Numbered from the stretch's first letter, positions 1 to 9,385 are shown. The stretch is DNA of 64,000 nt from Elusimicrobiota bacterium (GCA_026388155.1 JAPLKI010000013.1:62001-126000), one strand, 5' to 3'. The notes: generated by a model from the sequence alone, not told the origin. Made by a program: numbers and translations.

Positions 1-50
1 AGTTAATAGGCATTTCTACGGGTATGCCCGCGCCGTTGCTGTTCAACTAG

Positions 51-1037
51 GCTATCTCGCCTGATACCCTGTCCGAGCTGCACGTTTCCCGAATAAGCGA
101 CCGCACCGGGCAAAACCCGAACGAAAATGTTGCGTTTTCAACGACCTCTTTTGACTGGATAAACAACCGGCTGGATATCCTGCCGTCCACCGGTTCCTGG
201 GAGTATAACTCAATATACAGCGTAATTCTGGGTACGGGCGTGTTGAGCGAAGACGGCGTTCCGGTGAATTCGCTTGATTTTAATTTTGAGACCCAGTTCA
301 AATACGACCAGGGCAATGTGGTCAGGCCGATACAGGGCAACGACACCTCGGTTGAGATAGTGCAGAACGTGTTTTCGAAGGACGGCTACATCAGGGTGGA
401 CACCGCCCCGGTCTACGCGCTTTTGGCCTCGGCCAACTCGGATTTTCAAAGCGAGTATTCAGGCGGCCAGACCGGAAGCCCCACCGAGATAGACTATTGC
501 AACAACACCAGTTCCCCTGATAAGTGCATCCCGGAGACCATTGTGTTTCCCTACGGCACAATGCTTATAACGCTGCCGTATAACCCGGCCGTTATCACGA
601 ACCCGAGAATTTATGTATTAAACGAGACCACGGCCAAATGGGAGCCGCTGCCCACTGCCGAAAAGACCGCTAACACCATATCGGCATATGCCCCGCATTT
701 CAGTTTCTTTGTGGTTGGCGGGGCGGTAATAACAAGCCTGAGCCAGGCGAAGGTATATCCGTCGCCATTCCGTCCGAACGGCCCGAACGCAGGCACAGGC
801 GCCGGTAAAACCGGCACCGACGCGGGCGGTATAACGTTCGTGGTCCCGAACGGGAGCAGTGTTAAGATCTATACCGCGCGAGGGGAGCTTGTAGCCGAAG
901 CCTCAAACCCGTCCGGCGGCTCAATAAACTGGGATACGCGCACCAAGAGCGGCAACAAAGCGGCCAGCGGCGTGTATCTATATATTATAAACAGCCCGGT
1001 GGGCAGGCAGACCGGTAAGCTGGCGATAATCAGGTAA
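51..1037 (+). CDS. Secreted Ig-like protein with FlgD-like C-terminal domain (5' partial)
   Basis: This is the 3' end of a larger surface or secreted protein. The first part reads like a bacterial Ig-like fold (DTLSELHV, then alternating hydrophobic strands), followed by a beta-rich middle. The last ~95 residues contain VYPSPFRPNG, VKIYTARGELV, GVYLYII and a terminal KLAIIR. That pattern is typical of FlgD-Ig-like or type-A sorting domains at the C-terminus of exported proteins. No ATG, GTG or TTG occurs in frame between position 51 and the GTG at 240, yet the translation is already Ig-like there, so the true start lies upstream. An in-frame TAG sits at 48-50 with an open frame on its 5' side, so the gene is either interrupted by a nonsense or frameshift change or affected by a sequence error. 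The next gene is a PorV-type barrel. Family call fairly sure; function unknown. Confidence 0.72.
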   Translation, partial: AISPDTLSELHVSRISDRTGQNPNENVAFSTTSFDWINNRLDILPSTGSWEYNSIYSVILGTGVLSEDGVPVNSLDFNFETQFKYDQGNVVRPIQGNDTSVEIVQNVFSKDGYIRVDTAPVYALLASANSDFQSEYSGGQTGSPTEIDYCNNTSSPDKCIPETIVFPYGTMLITLPYNPAVITNPRIYVLNETTAKWEPLPTAEKTANTISAYAPHFSFFVVGGAVITSLSQAKVYPSPFRPNGPNAGTGAGKTGTDAGGITFVVPNGSSVKIYTARGELVAEASNPSGGSINWDTRTKSGNKAASGVYLYIINSPVGRQTGKLAIIR

Positions 1038-1039
1038 GG

Positions 1040-1090
1040 GAACAGGGAGGGTAACCGGTAATCAGTGGCCGGTAACCGGTGGAAAATGGA
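1040..1090. repeat. Intergenic word repeat, TAACCGG type
   Basis: Reiterated GGTAACCGG/CCGGTAA words fill the gap between the sorting-domain protein and the PorV-type gene. The same words recur in inverted arrangement at 12785-12868. Here only one arm is recognisable. Confidence 0.5.
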
Positions 1091-1124
1091 AGGGAGAAAA
1101 ATGCAGCGCCCCCCTTTTTAGGAT

Positions 1125-2642
1125 ATGAGTATTAAGAAGACCAAAAGACACACACTGCTTTTAAGCGTATCAGCGGCATTGTGCCTTGCTTCAGGCGCCT
1201 TGGCTGCCGATGTGGCGGGGAACGCTTTTGATTTTTTACGCATGGACGCGGGCGCGGCCGGTATAGCGGCGGGCGGGGCGGGCGCGGCCAAGCCGACCGA
1301 CGCTTATTCGGTGTTTTACAATCCGGCCCTGAATTACGCTTCCGGCAGAGAAGGCTTTATATCCGCGGGTTTGTCGTATTCGGCGTGGGTTGAAGGGATA
1401 AACTATCAGGACGCGGCGATCGGCAGACGATCGGGGAAAAATGCGTACGGCATTAATTACCGCAGGGTGGATTACGGCGACATAAACGGCTGGGACGCAG
1501 CCGGCACCCGGACAGCCGATTACACGGCCGGGGCGTATGTGCTGGGTCTTGATTTTTCCCGTAAGCTTAGCCGGGAGCTTGTTGCGGGTGTGGCGGCAAA
1601 AACCGCCGGCGAGACAATAAGCGGCGCTACCAGCCGCGCGTTCTTATTTGATCTGGGGCTGTTTTACAAACCTTCCCACCCTTCACTTGATAAATTCACG
1701 TTCGGCCTGGCATTAAAGAACGCCGGCGGTTCCGTCAGATTTGACGCGGCCAACGAGATACTGCCGATGATCTTGGAAGCCGGAGCGTCCTATAAGCCGT
1801 TTGCGGACAAAGAGCTGGCATTGATGATTGACTGCGGCATTCCTAATACCGGAAAGCCCGAACCGCGTGTCGGAGTGGAATATTCGCCGATGAAAGGGCT
1901 GTTTTTAAGGGCCGGCTATTCCGGCAGCGACGCCGGCAGCGGACTCAGGGCGGGGGCTGGTGTCGCGTTGGGTGATATAAGCCTGGATTACGCGCTTCTG
2001 CCGATGGGTGACTTTGGGATAACGCAGCACCTGGGAATAAATTTTAAATTTGACACGGGGAGGAAACCGGCGGCTCCGCCCGCGCCGGTCATTGAAACCC
2101 AGCCTGTTGTTGAGCCCAAGCCGATTGAACCGAAACCCGTGGAACAGCCCGCCGCCCCGCAGCCCGTGGTTGAATCGACTCAGCCTGTGACAGTACCCGT
2201 GCCGGTTGTTGAACCGAAACCTGCGGAACAGCCTGCCGCCCCGCAGCCAGTAATTGAATCGACCCAGCCTGTAGCCGCGCCCGCGCCGGTCGTTGAGCCT
2301 AAACCCGCTGTGGAACTTAAAGTGACCGGCATAAAAATAGGCAAAGGCATAAGCGGGCGCGAGCCGCTGGAAACGGGGAATAAATTTGATTTAAAAGTCG
2401 GCCGGGTATACTGCTGGACCGCAGTGAAAGCCTCACCCGCGCCGGTGACCATAAAACACGTCTGGTACGACTCGGAAGGTAAGAAAGTAATAACGGTTAA
2501 ACTGCCGGTGGAGTCGGCTGGGAACGGGTCCTGGCGGACGTGGAGCACTACCAAGGTATATTGGGGCAAATGGAAAGTTGAAGTAACCGATGAAAACGGG
2601 AATGTTTTGGATACTATAACGTTTAGAGTTGGAAAACCGTAG
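1125..2642 (+). CDS. PorV/PorQ-type outer-membrane barrel with C-terminal DUF2914-like domain
   Basis: 505 residues. A signal peptide ends near residue 27 (ASGALAAD). Residues ~28-312 resemble the PorV/PorQ (UPF0164) barrel family: the start has FDFLRMDAGAAGIAAGGAGAA and the YNPAL element, followed by alternating beta strands. A proline-rich linker (~315-392) repeats EPKPxEQPAAPQPVxEST. The last ~110 residues match the DUF2914 pattern (VYCWTAVK, HVWYDSEGK, WRTWSTTK, WKVEVTDENGNVL). It probably sits in the outer membrane with the C-terminal domain in the periplasm. PorV proteins shuttle type-9-secretion substrates in Bacteroidota, and the upstream gene carries a sorting-like tail, so a functional link is possible but unproven. 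An in-frame TAG just upstream excludes the ATG at 1101, so ATG 1125 is used. Confidence 0.78.
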   Translation: MSIKKTKRHTLLLSVSAALCLASGALAADVAGNAFDFLRMDAGAAGIAAGGAGAAKPTDAYSVFYNPALNYASGREGFISAGLSYSAWVEGINYQDAAIGRRSGKNAYGINYRRVDYGDINGWDAAGTRTADYTAGAYVLGLDFSRKLSRELVAGVAAKTAGETISGATSRAFLFDLGLFYKPSHPSLDKFTFGLALKNAGGSVRFDAANEILPMILEAGASYKPFADKELALMIDCGIPNTGKPEPRVGVEYSPMKGLFLRAGYSGSDAGSGLRAGAGVALGDISLDYALLPMGDFGITQHLGINFKFDTGRKPAAPPAPVIETQPVVEPKPIEPKPVEQPAAPQPVVESTQPVTVPVPVVEPKPAEQPAAPQPVIESTQPVAAPAPVVEPKPAVELKVTGIKIGKGISGREPLETGNKFDLKVGRVYCWTAVKASPAPVTIKHVWYDSEGKKVITVKLPVESAGNGSWRTWSTTKVYWGKWKVEVTDENGNVLDTITFRVGKP

Positions 2643-2663
2643 TTTTATAATTCCGGAGGCAAC

Positions 2664-5600
2664 ATGAATTTCTGCAAACATGGTTTAAAAATTCTGGCGG
2701 CGCTTATTGTGTTCCAGTGCGCGGCTTATGCGGTTCCGGCGGGAGCCCCGCAGGAAATAAATTATCAGGGCTATTACCGTGAAAACGGCAGGCCCGTGAC
2801 CGGGAACAGGACGATGAAGTTCCGTGTTACCAACATTGACGGACAAACGGAGTATTGGCCCGGCGCAGACATGACCGTGGCTGTATCAACCGGGCTGTTC
2901 AATGTGACTATAACTCCGACCGGTGTGGACTGGGGAACGGTCACTCCTTATATTGAAGTAACCGTGGCTGGCGACCTTCTAGGGCGCGAGAAAATAGCTA
3001 CCTCCATCTATGCTTTACACGCCTCAACCGCGGCTTATGCCGAAAACATAAGCGGAATAAACTCGGCCAAACTGGTACAGCTTGACGGCAACGGCTATCT
3101 GCCGGCGCTGAATGGCTCGAATTTAACCGGCCTGAGCAGCGGAGATGCCTATCTTGCGGCCAACCAGACCTTCACCGGGTTCAATACTTTTTCGAAAGCA
3201 GTGAATACCGGCGCGGCGTACCAGATTAACGGCAGCACGGTTGTTGCGGTATTGCCCGGAAACAGTTTGGGTGTGGGAGTTGGTGCGGGGAGGGTGAATA
3301 CCGGCAGTAATAACTCTTTCCTGGGCTATCAGGCGGGCTACACCAACACCACGGGCGGCAACAACTCTTTCCTGGGCTATCAGGCGGGCTACTCCAACAT
3401 CACGGGCGGCAACAACTCTTTCCTGGGCTATCAGGCGGGCTACAATAACATCACGGGCGGCAACAACTCTTTCCTGGGCTATGCTGCGGGCATCAGCAAC
3501 ACCACGGGCGCCGACAACTCTTTTCTGGGCGATTACGCGGGCTACCTCAACACCACGGGTGGTCAAAACTCCTTCCTGGGCTATCAGGCGGGCTACAACA
3601 ACCAGACTGGTTCGGGTGACACGGTGCTGGGGTATATGGCCGGCTTAGGCACTCCGGGCGGAAATTCTTTCTCCAGCTCAACGATTGTCGGCTATCATGC
3701 CGGATATTACCTGACCACCGGCAGCAACAACACCCTGTTAGGCTGGCAGGCGGGCGACAGCCTGACCATGGGCCACGACAATATTATTATCGGCTACAAC
3801 GTGGACGCTCCGGCGAACAACTCCGCCAACCGCCTCAATATAGGCAACGCCATTTATGGCGACCTGTCAACCGGCAATATTGGCATCGGGACGACGGCGC
3901 CGACCTCCACCTTTACCGTTGTCGGAACATTCAAACTTGTGGACGGTACGCAGTCTAACGGTTATGTGCTTACCTCCAACGCGGCCGGCCTGGCTTCCTG
4001 GGCAACTCCCGCAGCAGGCGGGGATGTGTATCTCGCCTCCACGCAGACCTTTACCGGCCAAAACACCTTTACTGGCACCATCTTTATCGGTTCAGCGATA
4101 CAGTCTACCCCCAGCGGCGGCAACCCGCGCGGCGACCAGGCTGTTGATCTGCAGACAAGCCGCGGGTCGGATACTCAGGTAGCATCCGGCTATCATTCCG
4201 TTATAGGCGGGGGCGGCGCCAACACGGCGAGTGGCTGGCATGCCACCGTTTCCGGCGGTGTGATGAACGCGGCCGGCGGTTCTTTTGCCAATGTAGCCGG
4301 AGGTAATGGCAATACGGCGAGCGGTCTATACTCCGGCGTGGCCGGCGGAACGCTCAACACGGCTAGCGCGAGCATGGCCACCGTAGCCGGAGGCTGGGGG
4401 AATGCTGCCGGCGGTATGTACTCAACCATCGCGGGCGGCCGTGATAACACCACGAAAGGCGACTATTCCTTTGCAGCCGGGTATCAATCCAGTTCCACGG
4501 CAAACGGCTCGTTCACATGGGCCGATTCCGCGGGCGTAATTGTTGAAAATAACGTAACCGACCGCACCTGGTTCAAGAACAGCGGCGGTTTCCTTGTCAC
4601 CGGCAGCACCCAGCCGATAAGCGACGGCGGCTTTTTTGTGAGTGGCGCCGGCAATGTCGGCATCGGGACTACTAGCCCGGGCGTGGCGTTGGAGGTTGCA
4701 GGGCAAGTGAAAATAACGGGCGGCAGCCCCGCAGCGGGTTATGTACTGACTTCTGACGCGGACGGCCTGGCAAGTTGGGAGGCCGGGGGCGGCGGGCTGG
4801 CTGTAATACTCTCCGGAGACGGCAGTTTGGGCGTGGGTGTTGATGTGGGTATATTTAGCACAGGGGATTCCGACACCTTTGTTGGGTATCAGGCGGGTTC
4901 TGCCAACACCGATGGGTGGGGGAACTCCTTTTTTGGACGTTATACGGGCCTTGCCAACACCACGGGGAACTACAACTCTTTTTTGGGCTCTCAGGCGGGA
5001 CAGTCCAATGAAACGGGCGGGAATAACGTCTTTGTGGGCGCTTCTGCGGGCGTATACAACACCGCGGGAAATGACAATTCCTTTGTGGGCTTTAATGCAG
5101 GTTTCAGCAACATCACAGGCAATGACAATTCCTTTTTGGGCTATCAGGCGGGCTATAACACCACGGCGAACAATAACTCCTTTGTGGGTAGTCAAGCGGG
5201 CCAGTCCAACACCACTGGGGGGGAGAACACCTTTATGGGCGCAACCGCGGGCTACCGCAACACCACGGGAGGACAGAACGTCTTTGTGGGTGTTGCTGCG
5301 GGACAGTTCAACGACACGGGAGGGAATAACTCTTTTTTGGGCGATGGGACGGGCTTATACAACACCACGGGGAGTAATAATACCCTGTTAGGCTACTCGG
5401 CGGGGCAGACCCTTGAAACGGGAGATGAGAACATTCTCATCGGCTCCGGCGTGGACGTTCCCGCTAGCGATTCTTCCTATCTCCTCAACATCGGTAATGT
5501 CATTTACGGCGACCTGAGTAATCAGTATATCGGCATTAACACCGATGCGCCGGACGCCACGCTGCATATCAATGGGACGTTCAAGCTGGTGGACAGCACT

Positions 5601-7592
5601 CAGCAAGACGGCTATGTGCTGACCTCCGACGCGGACGGTCTGGCAAGCTGGAAGGCCGGGGGCGGCGGGCTGGCTGTAATACTCGGCGGAACCGGCAGCC
5701 TGGGGGTAGGCACTGATGCGGGCACAGGCAATACCGGAGATCGCAATGTTTTTGTGGGCCAAAGCGCGGGCTACTCCAACACCACGAAGGGGGGTAACTC
5801 CTTTGTGGGCTATCAGGCGGGTTACAGCAACATCACGGGGGAGGGGAACTCTTTTGTGGGCTCTAATGCGGGCTACACCAACACCGTTGGCAGCTACAAC
5901 GCCTTTGTGGGCAATTCTGCGGGCTACTACAACACGGCTGGCGGCAACTCCTTTTTTGGCGCTGAGTCGGGCCAGGAGAACACCGTGGGGGATGAGAACT
6001 CCTTTGTGGGCTATCAGGCGGGCATGAACAACACCACGGGGGTGCAGAACTCTTTTGTGGGCGCTTATGCGGGCCGGCTCAATGTCACTGGCTCGGCCAA
6101 TGCGATATTCGGCACTAGGGCCGGTGGTTACTACAGCGGTGGTTCTTTCTCCAATTCCACGATTATGGGGTACCAAGCGGGTTCTGCTTTGACCACCGGC
6201 AGTAATAATATTCTGATCGGTTGGCAGGCGGGCGACAGCCTGACCACGGGCACCGACAATATTATTATCGGCTATGATGCGGACGTTCCGGCTGTGCCGG
6301 GGGGTGCCACTTACAAATTCCTCAACATCGGCAACGTGATTTATGGTGATCTGTTCAACGGCCAAATCGGCATCGGAACGACGAACCCGGGCGCGGCACT
6401 GGAAGTCGCCGGGCAGGTAAAAATCACCGGCGGAACGCCGGGGGACGGCAAAGTGCTGACTTCCAATGCGGACGGTCTGGCAAGTTGGAAGGCCGGCGGC
6501 GGTGGGGATGTCGTAAAGGCGGCTACGCAGACATTTACCGGGGAAAATACCTTTACGAAAGGCATCTTTTTCGATTCCATAATACAGTCCACCGGCGGCG
6601 CCACCGCCGGCAACTCCCGCGGCGCCAATGCTGTTGATTTACAGACAATCAGAGCCGCAGCTACCCAGGTCGCATCCGGCCAGTATTCCGTAATAGGCGG
6701 CGGCCAGAGGAATACGGCTTCAGGCCCTGACGCTGTGGTGTCCGGCGGCTACGGGAATAGTGTGGTCGGCAACGATTCGTTTATCGGCAGCGGTTACGGC
6801 AATACGGTGACGATCAACGGCTATCGCGCTGTGGTGCCCGGCGGCGAGAATAACACCGCGGCGGGCCAGTATTCTTTTGCCGCAGGTAAAAAGTCAAGTT
6901 CGACCGCGAATGGCACGTTTACATGGTCGGACAGCGGCAATATTAATAATGATGTGGTCACTGAGAATAACGTGGCGGACCGGACCTGGTTCAAGAACCG
7001 GGGCGGCTTCCTTGTTACCGGCAGCACCCAGCCGATAAGCGACGGCGGTCTTTTTGTGAGCGGCGCCGGCAATGTCGGCATCGGGACGACCAATCCGAGT
7101 GAAAAGCTGGAAATAGTTGGCAGCGATCTCATTAGCAATAGTGCTAATATAAACATTGGACGATATAACAATTTAGGGACCGGTTCCCCGGAATTAATAT
7201 TAGGCAATAATATACGGAATTTATCTGACGGCGCGGTGGTTCACGAAACACAGGCTTCATATGGGTATAGAGCCATCAGTCTGGGTAATAATATATCGTC
7301 TGCTGGTATTGTGTTTTATGCGAAGGTTGGTAGCGTCACGGCTGGAGACGTTTTAGCTAATGAGCGAATGCGGATAACAAATGCCGGCAATGTCGGCATC
7401 GGGACGACGGACCCGAAGGGGGTGTTGGATGTCACCTCTACTACCGGGGCATTTATTGTCCCAAGGATGACAACGGCTCAGCGGGATGCTCTCACTCCTG
7501 TGAATGGTATGATCATTTATAACACAACCATCAATAAATTTAATTTCTACGAGAATGGGGCTTGGGTTACCAAAGAATATATAGCGGGCTGA
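2664..7592 (+). CDS. Giant repetitive fibre/adhesin-like surface protein
   Basis: 1642 residues with a signal peptide (cleavage near AAYAVPAG). An N-terminal ~100-residue domain has QEINYQGYYREN and ends ATSIYALHAS. The body is modular. Three blocks (residues ~213-405, 729-946 and 1009-1236) are tandem 17-residue repeats of consensus TGGNNSFLGYQAGYxN. Two blocks (~506-605 and ~1333-1408) carry ~14-residue NTASGxxxxVxGG repeats like YadA/Hep-Hag heads. VGIGTTxPxxxLxV linkers join them. The end (VPRMTTAQRDALxPVNGMIIYNT, NxFNFYENGAWV) is a common terminus of such proteins. SD GGAGG lies before ATG 2664, 21 bp after the PorV-type gene, so the two are probably co-transcribed. It is probably a surface fibre; no membrane anchor is visible. 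It resembles phage fibres only through shared repeat folds. Confidence 0.8.
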   Translation: MNFCKHGLKILAALIVFQCAAYAVPAGAPQEINYQGYYRENGRPVTGNRTMKFRVTNIDGQTEYWPGADMTVAVSTGLFNVTITPTGVDWGTVTPYIEVTVAGDLLGREKIATSIYALHASTAAYAENISGINSAKLVQLDGNGYLPALNGSNLTGLSSGDAYLAANQTFTGFNTFSKAVNTGAAYQINGSTVVAVLPGNSLGVGVGAGRVNTGSNNSFLGYQAGYTNTTGGNNSFLGYQAGYSNITGGNNSFLGYQAGYNNITGGNNSFLGYAAGISNTTGADNSFLGDYAGYLNTTGGQNSFLGYQAGYNNQTGSGDTVLGYMAGLGTPGGNSFSSSTIVGYHAGYYLTTGSNNTLLGWQAGDSLTMGHDNIIIGYNVDAPANNSANRLNIGNAIYGDLSTGNIGIGTTAPTSTFTVVGTFKLVDGTQSNGYVLTSNAAGLASWATPAAGGDVYLASTQTFTGQNTFTGTIFIGSAIQSTPSGGNPRGDQAVDLQTSRGSDTQVASGYHSVIGGGGANTASGWHATVSGGVMNAAGGSFANVAGGNGNTASGLYSGVAGGTLNTASASMATVAGGWGNAAGGMYSTIAGGRDNTTKGDYSFAAGYQSSSTANGSFTWADSAGVIVENNVTDRTWFKNSGGFLVTGSTQPISDGGFFVSGAGNVGIGTTSPGVALEVAGQVKITGGSPAAGYVLTSDADGLASWEAGGGGLAVILSGDGSLGVGVDVGIFSTGDSDTFVGYQAGSANTDGWGNSFFGRYTGLANTTGNYNSFLGSQAGQSNETGGNNVFVGASAGVYNTAGNDNSFVGFNAGFSNITGNDNSFLGYQAGYNTTANNNSFVGSQAGQSNTTGGENTFMGATAGYRNTTGGQNVFVGVAAGQFNDTGGNNSFLGDGTGLYNTTGSNNTLLGYSAGQTLETGDENILIGSGVDVPASDSSYLLNIGNVIYGDLSNQYIGINTDAPDATLHINGTFKLVDSTQQDGYVLTSDADGLASWKAGGGGLAVILGGTGSLGVGTDAGTGNTGDRNVFVGQSAGYSNTTKGGNSFVGYQAGYSNITGEGNSFVGSNAGYTNTVGSYNAFVGNSAGYYNTAGGNSFFGAESGQENTVGDENSFVGYQAGMNNTTGVQNSFVGAYAGRLNVTGSANAIFGTRAGGYYSGGSFSNSTIMGYQAGSALTTGSNNILIGWQAGDSLTTGTDNIIIGYDADVPAVPGGATYKFLNIGNVIYGDLFNGQIGIGTTNPGAALEVAGQVKITGGTPGDGKVLTSNADGLASWKAGGGGDVVKAATQTFTGENTFTKGIFFDSIIQSTGGATAGNSRGANAVDLQTIRAAATQVASGQYSVIGGGQRNTASGPDAVVSGGYGNSVVGNDSFIGSGYGNTVTINGYRAVVPGGENNTAAGQYSFAAGKKSSSTANGTFTWSDSGNINNDVVTENNVADRTWFKNRGGFLVTGSTQPISDGGLFVSGAGNVGIGTTNPSEKLEIVGSDLISNSANINIGRYNNLGTGSPELILGNNIRNLSDGAVVHETQASYGYRAISLGNNISSAGIVFYAKVGSVTAGDVLANERMRITNAGNVGIGTTDPKGVLDVTSTTGAFIVPRMTTAQRDALTPVNGMIIYNTTINKFNFYENGAWVTKEYIAG
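3301..3600 (+). repeat. 51-bp tandem repeats inside the fibre gene (block 1)
   Basis: About five near-identical 51-bp units encode the 17-residue NNSFLGYQAGY repeat; adjacent copies differ by a few bases. Related, more diverged arrays lie at about 4900-5400 and 5740-6090 in the same gene. High local identity makes copy-number change by recombination likely. Confidence 0.85.
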
Positions 7593-7765
7593 TTAATTTT
7601 ATTTCTGCGAGAATGGATATTAAGTTATAGGGGATGTAAGGCTGTCCCAAAATGGCCAATTTTTCGCAAAACATAAAAATCGCAAAAATTTGCGCCGAAA
7701 AATTAAGGTAGATTTTTTTGGCGGAAAAAGGCGGCAGGAGCCTTAATCTAAGGAGTATTCCTGAT

Positions 7766-8512
7766 ATGCTGTTAAAAATGATTAAAACCGCTCTGTTTCC
7801 GCTGATTTTATTTGCCTGCTTCGCCGGAACCGCTCATGCCGGTACAAAACATGTTCCCGGCGTGAAAACGCAGACGCTTGCTTCCTCCACCGATACTGTG
7901 AAGGCGGGTTATTACGCGGCCACAACGCTGCACGATGTTGACACTAACCTTGCGCCGGAGAATATAAAGGACGGAGTGACGATATTCGGTATACTGGGGA
8001 CTCATACGGGGTTCTGTACCGCAAAGGGCGGTAAAAATGTTTACTCTGCCATAAACGGAGATGGTGTTTATTGTGATAACAGTTTCAGATTGTGGACGCC
8101 AACTTTTATTCTTGGCGGTATAGCGACAATAATAACCTGGGGGCCGAATCAGGATGAACCCAGTGATTCTTGTGTCGGATTAGGGGCGGCTTATCCGGCC
8201 TGTAATTACTGCGATAGCTTAATTTATGCCGGTCATGATGACTGGGTATTGCCTTCCTGTGCCGGCGGCGCACAAGGAACTGGCTGCCAATTATATGTAT
8301 TCGGCATGGATGCTTGTGGATGGACCGGCAGCGGGAATCAAAAATCTTGTGCTCCAAGTTGGGATGCCAACGCTACAGCCGGATTTTATTGGTCGTCGTC
8401 TGAGTTGGTATCCTATACTCCCGAAGCGTATAGCCTGAACTTCGGCGATGGCTATATTGGCGCCAGCCTTAAGTCTAACTACCACTATATCCGTTGCGTC
8501 CGCGGCCCGTGA
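7766..8512 (+). CDS. Secreted Lcl/DUF1566-like protein
   Basis: 248 residues from ATG 7766, which has AAGGAG 11 bases upstream; an in-frame TTG at 7718 would put extra residues before the signal peptide and is not used. The signal peptide is MIKTALFPLILFACFAGTAHA. A short segment (VKAGYYAATTL, DTNLAPENIKDGVTIFGILGT) matches the pattern often seen in front of DUF1566 domains. The C-terminal ~150 residues contain WVLPSC, FYWSSSE and YIRCVRGP, the hallmark of DUF1566/Lcl C-terminal domains. Cysteines are frequent, suggesting disulphides outside the cytoplasm. Function unknown; such domains occur in surface and adhesion-related proteins. Confidence 0.72.
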   Translation: MLLKMIKTALFPLILFACFAGTAHAGTKHVPGVKTQTLASSTDTVKAGYYAATTLHDVDTNLAPENIKDGVTIFGILGTHTGFCTAKGGKNVYSAINGDGVYCDNSFRLWTPTFILGGIATIITWGPNQDEPSDSCVGLGAAYPACNYCDSLIYAGHDDWVLPSCAGGAQGTGCQLYVFGMDACGWTGSGNQKSCAPSWDANATAGFYWSSSELVSYTPEAYSLNFGDGYIGASLKSNYHYIRCVRGP

Positions 8513-8584
8513 CGGATCAGTCGGCAATTTTCGGGAATGAAGACGGGCTGAAAGAATGAAATCGTCCCCTGTAAGGAGACTGGC

Positions 8585-8902
8585 ATGAATGACAAGGATA
8601 AGCGGCGCGCGCCGCGCGACAGGCACGATTCGGTAATTGAAATATTTGACGCGGAGGGTAAGGTCGCCGCAACCGGCAGGCTTGTGGATTTTTCAAAGGT
8701 GGGAGCTTCTTTTTCGGTGGGGAACACTGTTGTAATACCGGCTAAGTTCCGCGCGCGGCTGAGGTTCCTGAGCGAGGGCGTGCTGGATGTTGAGGCGCGG
8801 GTGGTGCGGACCCGCAGGGAAAGGAACGCCACGCACTACGGCATAAAGTTCGACTCGCTGACGCGCGTGCATCCCAACGGCGAGTTCAAAGGCCCCCGGT
8901 AA
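8585..8902 (+). CDS. PilZ domain protein
   Basis: 105 residues, essentially one PilZ domain. The N-terminal RRAPRDRHD supplies the RxxxR c-di-GMP-binding arginines and DFSKVG supplies the D/NxSxxG motif, with an expected beta-barrel pattern after it (ARLRFLSEG, VVRTRRE, HYGIKFDSL). It probably senses c-di-GMP by binding an unidentified partner. SD AAGGAGA precedes ATG 8585. It follows the secreted Lcl-like gene by 72 bp and may be its own unit. Both binding motifs are intact. Confidence 0.85.
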   Translation: MNDKDKRRAPRDRHDSVIEIFDAEGKVAATGRLVDFSKVGASFSVGNTVVIPAKFRARLRFLSEGVLDVEARVVRTRRERNATHYGIKFDSLTRVHPNGEFKGPR

Positions 8903-8929
8903 GAAACAGACACATTGGGTTATGATTTT

Positions 8930-9013
8930 ACACGAGTGAGAGAAAAACTGGAAGATACAGAGAGATAAGGAACTCCTGCCCTAAACCCCCATCCCCTTTA
9001 CCCTATCCCCTAA
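8930..9013. repeat. Intergenic repeat with AAGGAACTCC core
   Basis: Lies between the convergent PilZ and response-regulator genes. Core AAGGAACTCC is at 8967-8976, followed by reiterated CCCTA/ATCCCC words. The left arm is weak, so this is probably a decayed copy. Confidence 0.5.
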
Positions 9014-9016
9014 AAT

Positions 9017-9385
9017 TTAAAGCTTTACCATCGTTACGAGTTTGAGTATATTGGCCAGGCGTTCAAGGCCGGGAGGTTTTATGACAAAATCCAAAGCTCC
9101 CTCTTTGAGGGCCTTCGAGGCTAAATCCGTGTTCTCTATGCCGGTTATCAGTATTACGCAGGCGTCTTTGTTGGCCTTTTTGGCCATGTAAAGCAGTTCC
9201 AACCCGGAAATCCCCCTCAGGTAAATATCAGTTATTATAATATCAAAAGCCCCTGTTTCAAGGTGGATGCTGGCGTCTCTGGCTTTGTCGGTCCTTGTTA
9301 CTTCAAACTGCGGGAAGTTTTTAAGTATCTCATCAACCCGGGCTATCACATAGCTTTCGTCTTCAATAAATAAAAGTTTCTTCAT
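9017..9385 (-). CDS. Single-domain response regulator
   Basis: 122-residue receiver domain with nothing attached. The acidic pair is E8-D9 (FIEDES), the phospho-acceptor is D53 (IITDIYL), the switch Thr lies in LITGIEN and the conserved Lys in VIKPPG. No histidine kinase or output gene is adjacent, so it is an orphan, CheY/Spo0F-like relay or a diguanylate-network component. It is the last gene of the minus-strand run. No good SD is visible before ATG 9385. Confidence 0.88.
   Translation of the reverse strand: MKKLLFIEDESYVIARVDEILKNFPQFEVTRTDKARDASIHLETGAFDIIITDIYLRGISGLELLYMAKKANKDACVILITGIENTDLASKALKEGALDFVIKPPGLERLANILKLVTMVKL

Noticed and set aside
3123-6365. Antisense frames with repeated ARLIAQERVV-like peptides
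   Set aside because: The regularity is just the complement of the 51-bp coding repeats of the fibre gene.
2664-7592. Prophage tail-fibre gene
   Set aside because: It has a Sec signal peptide and lies beside outer-membrane genes; there is no capsid, terminase, tail or integrase gene anywhere in the window.
7718-7765. TTG start for the Lcl-like protein
   Set aside because: It would place 16 charged residues before the signal peptide; ATG 7766 has a good SD.
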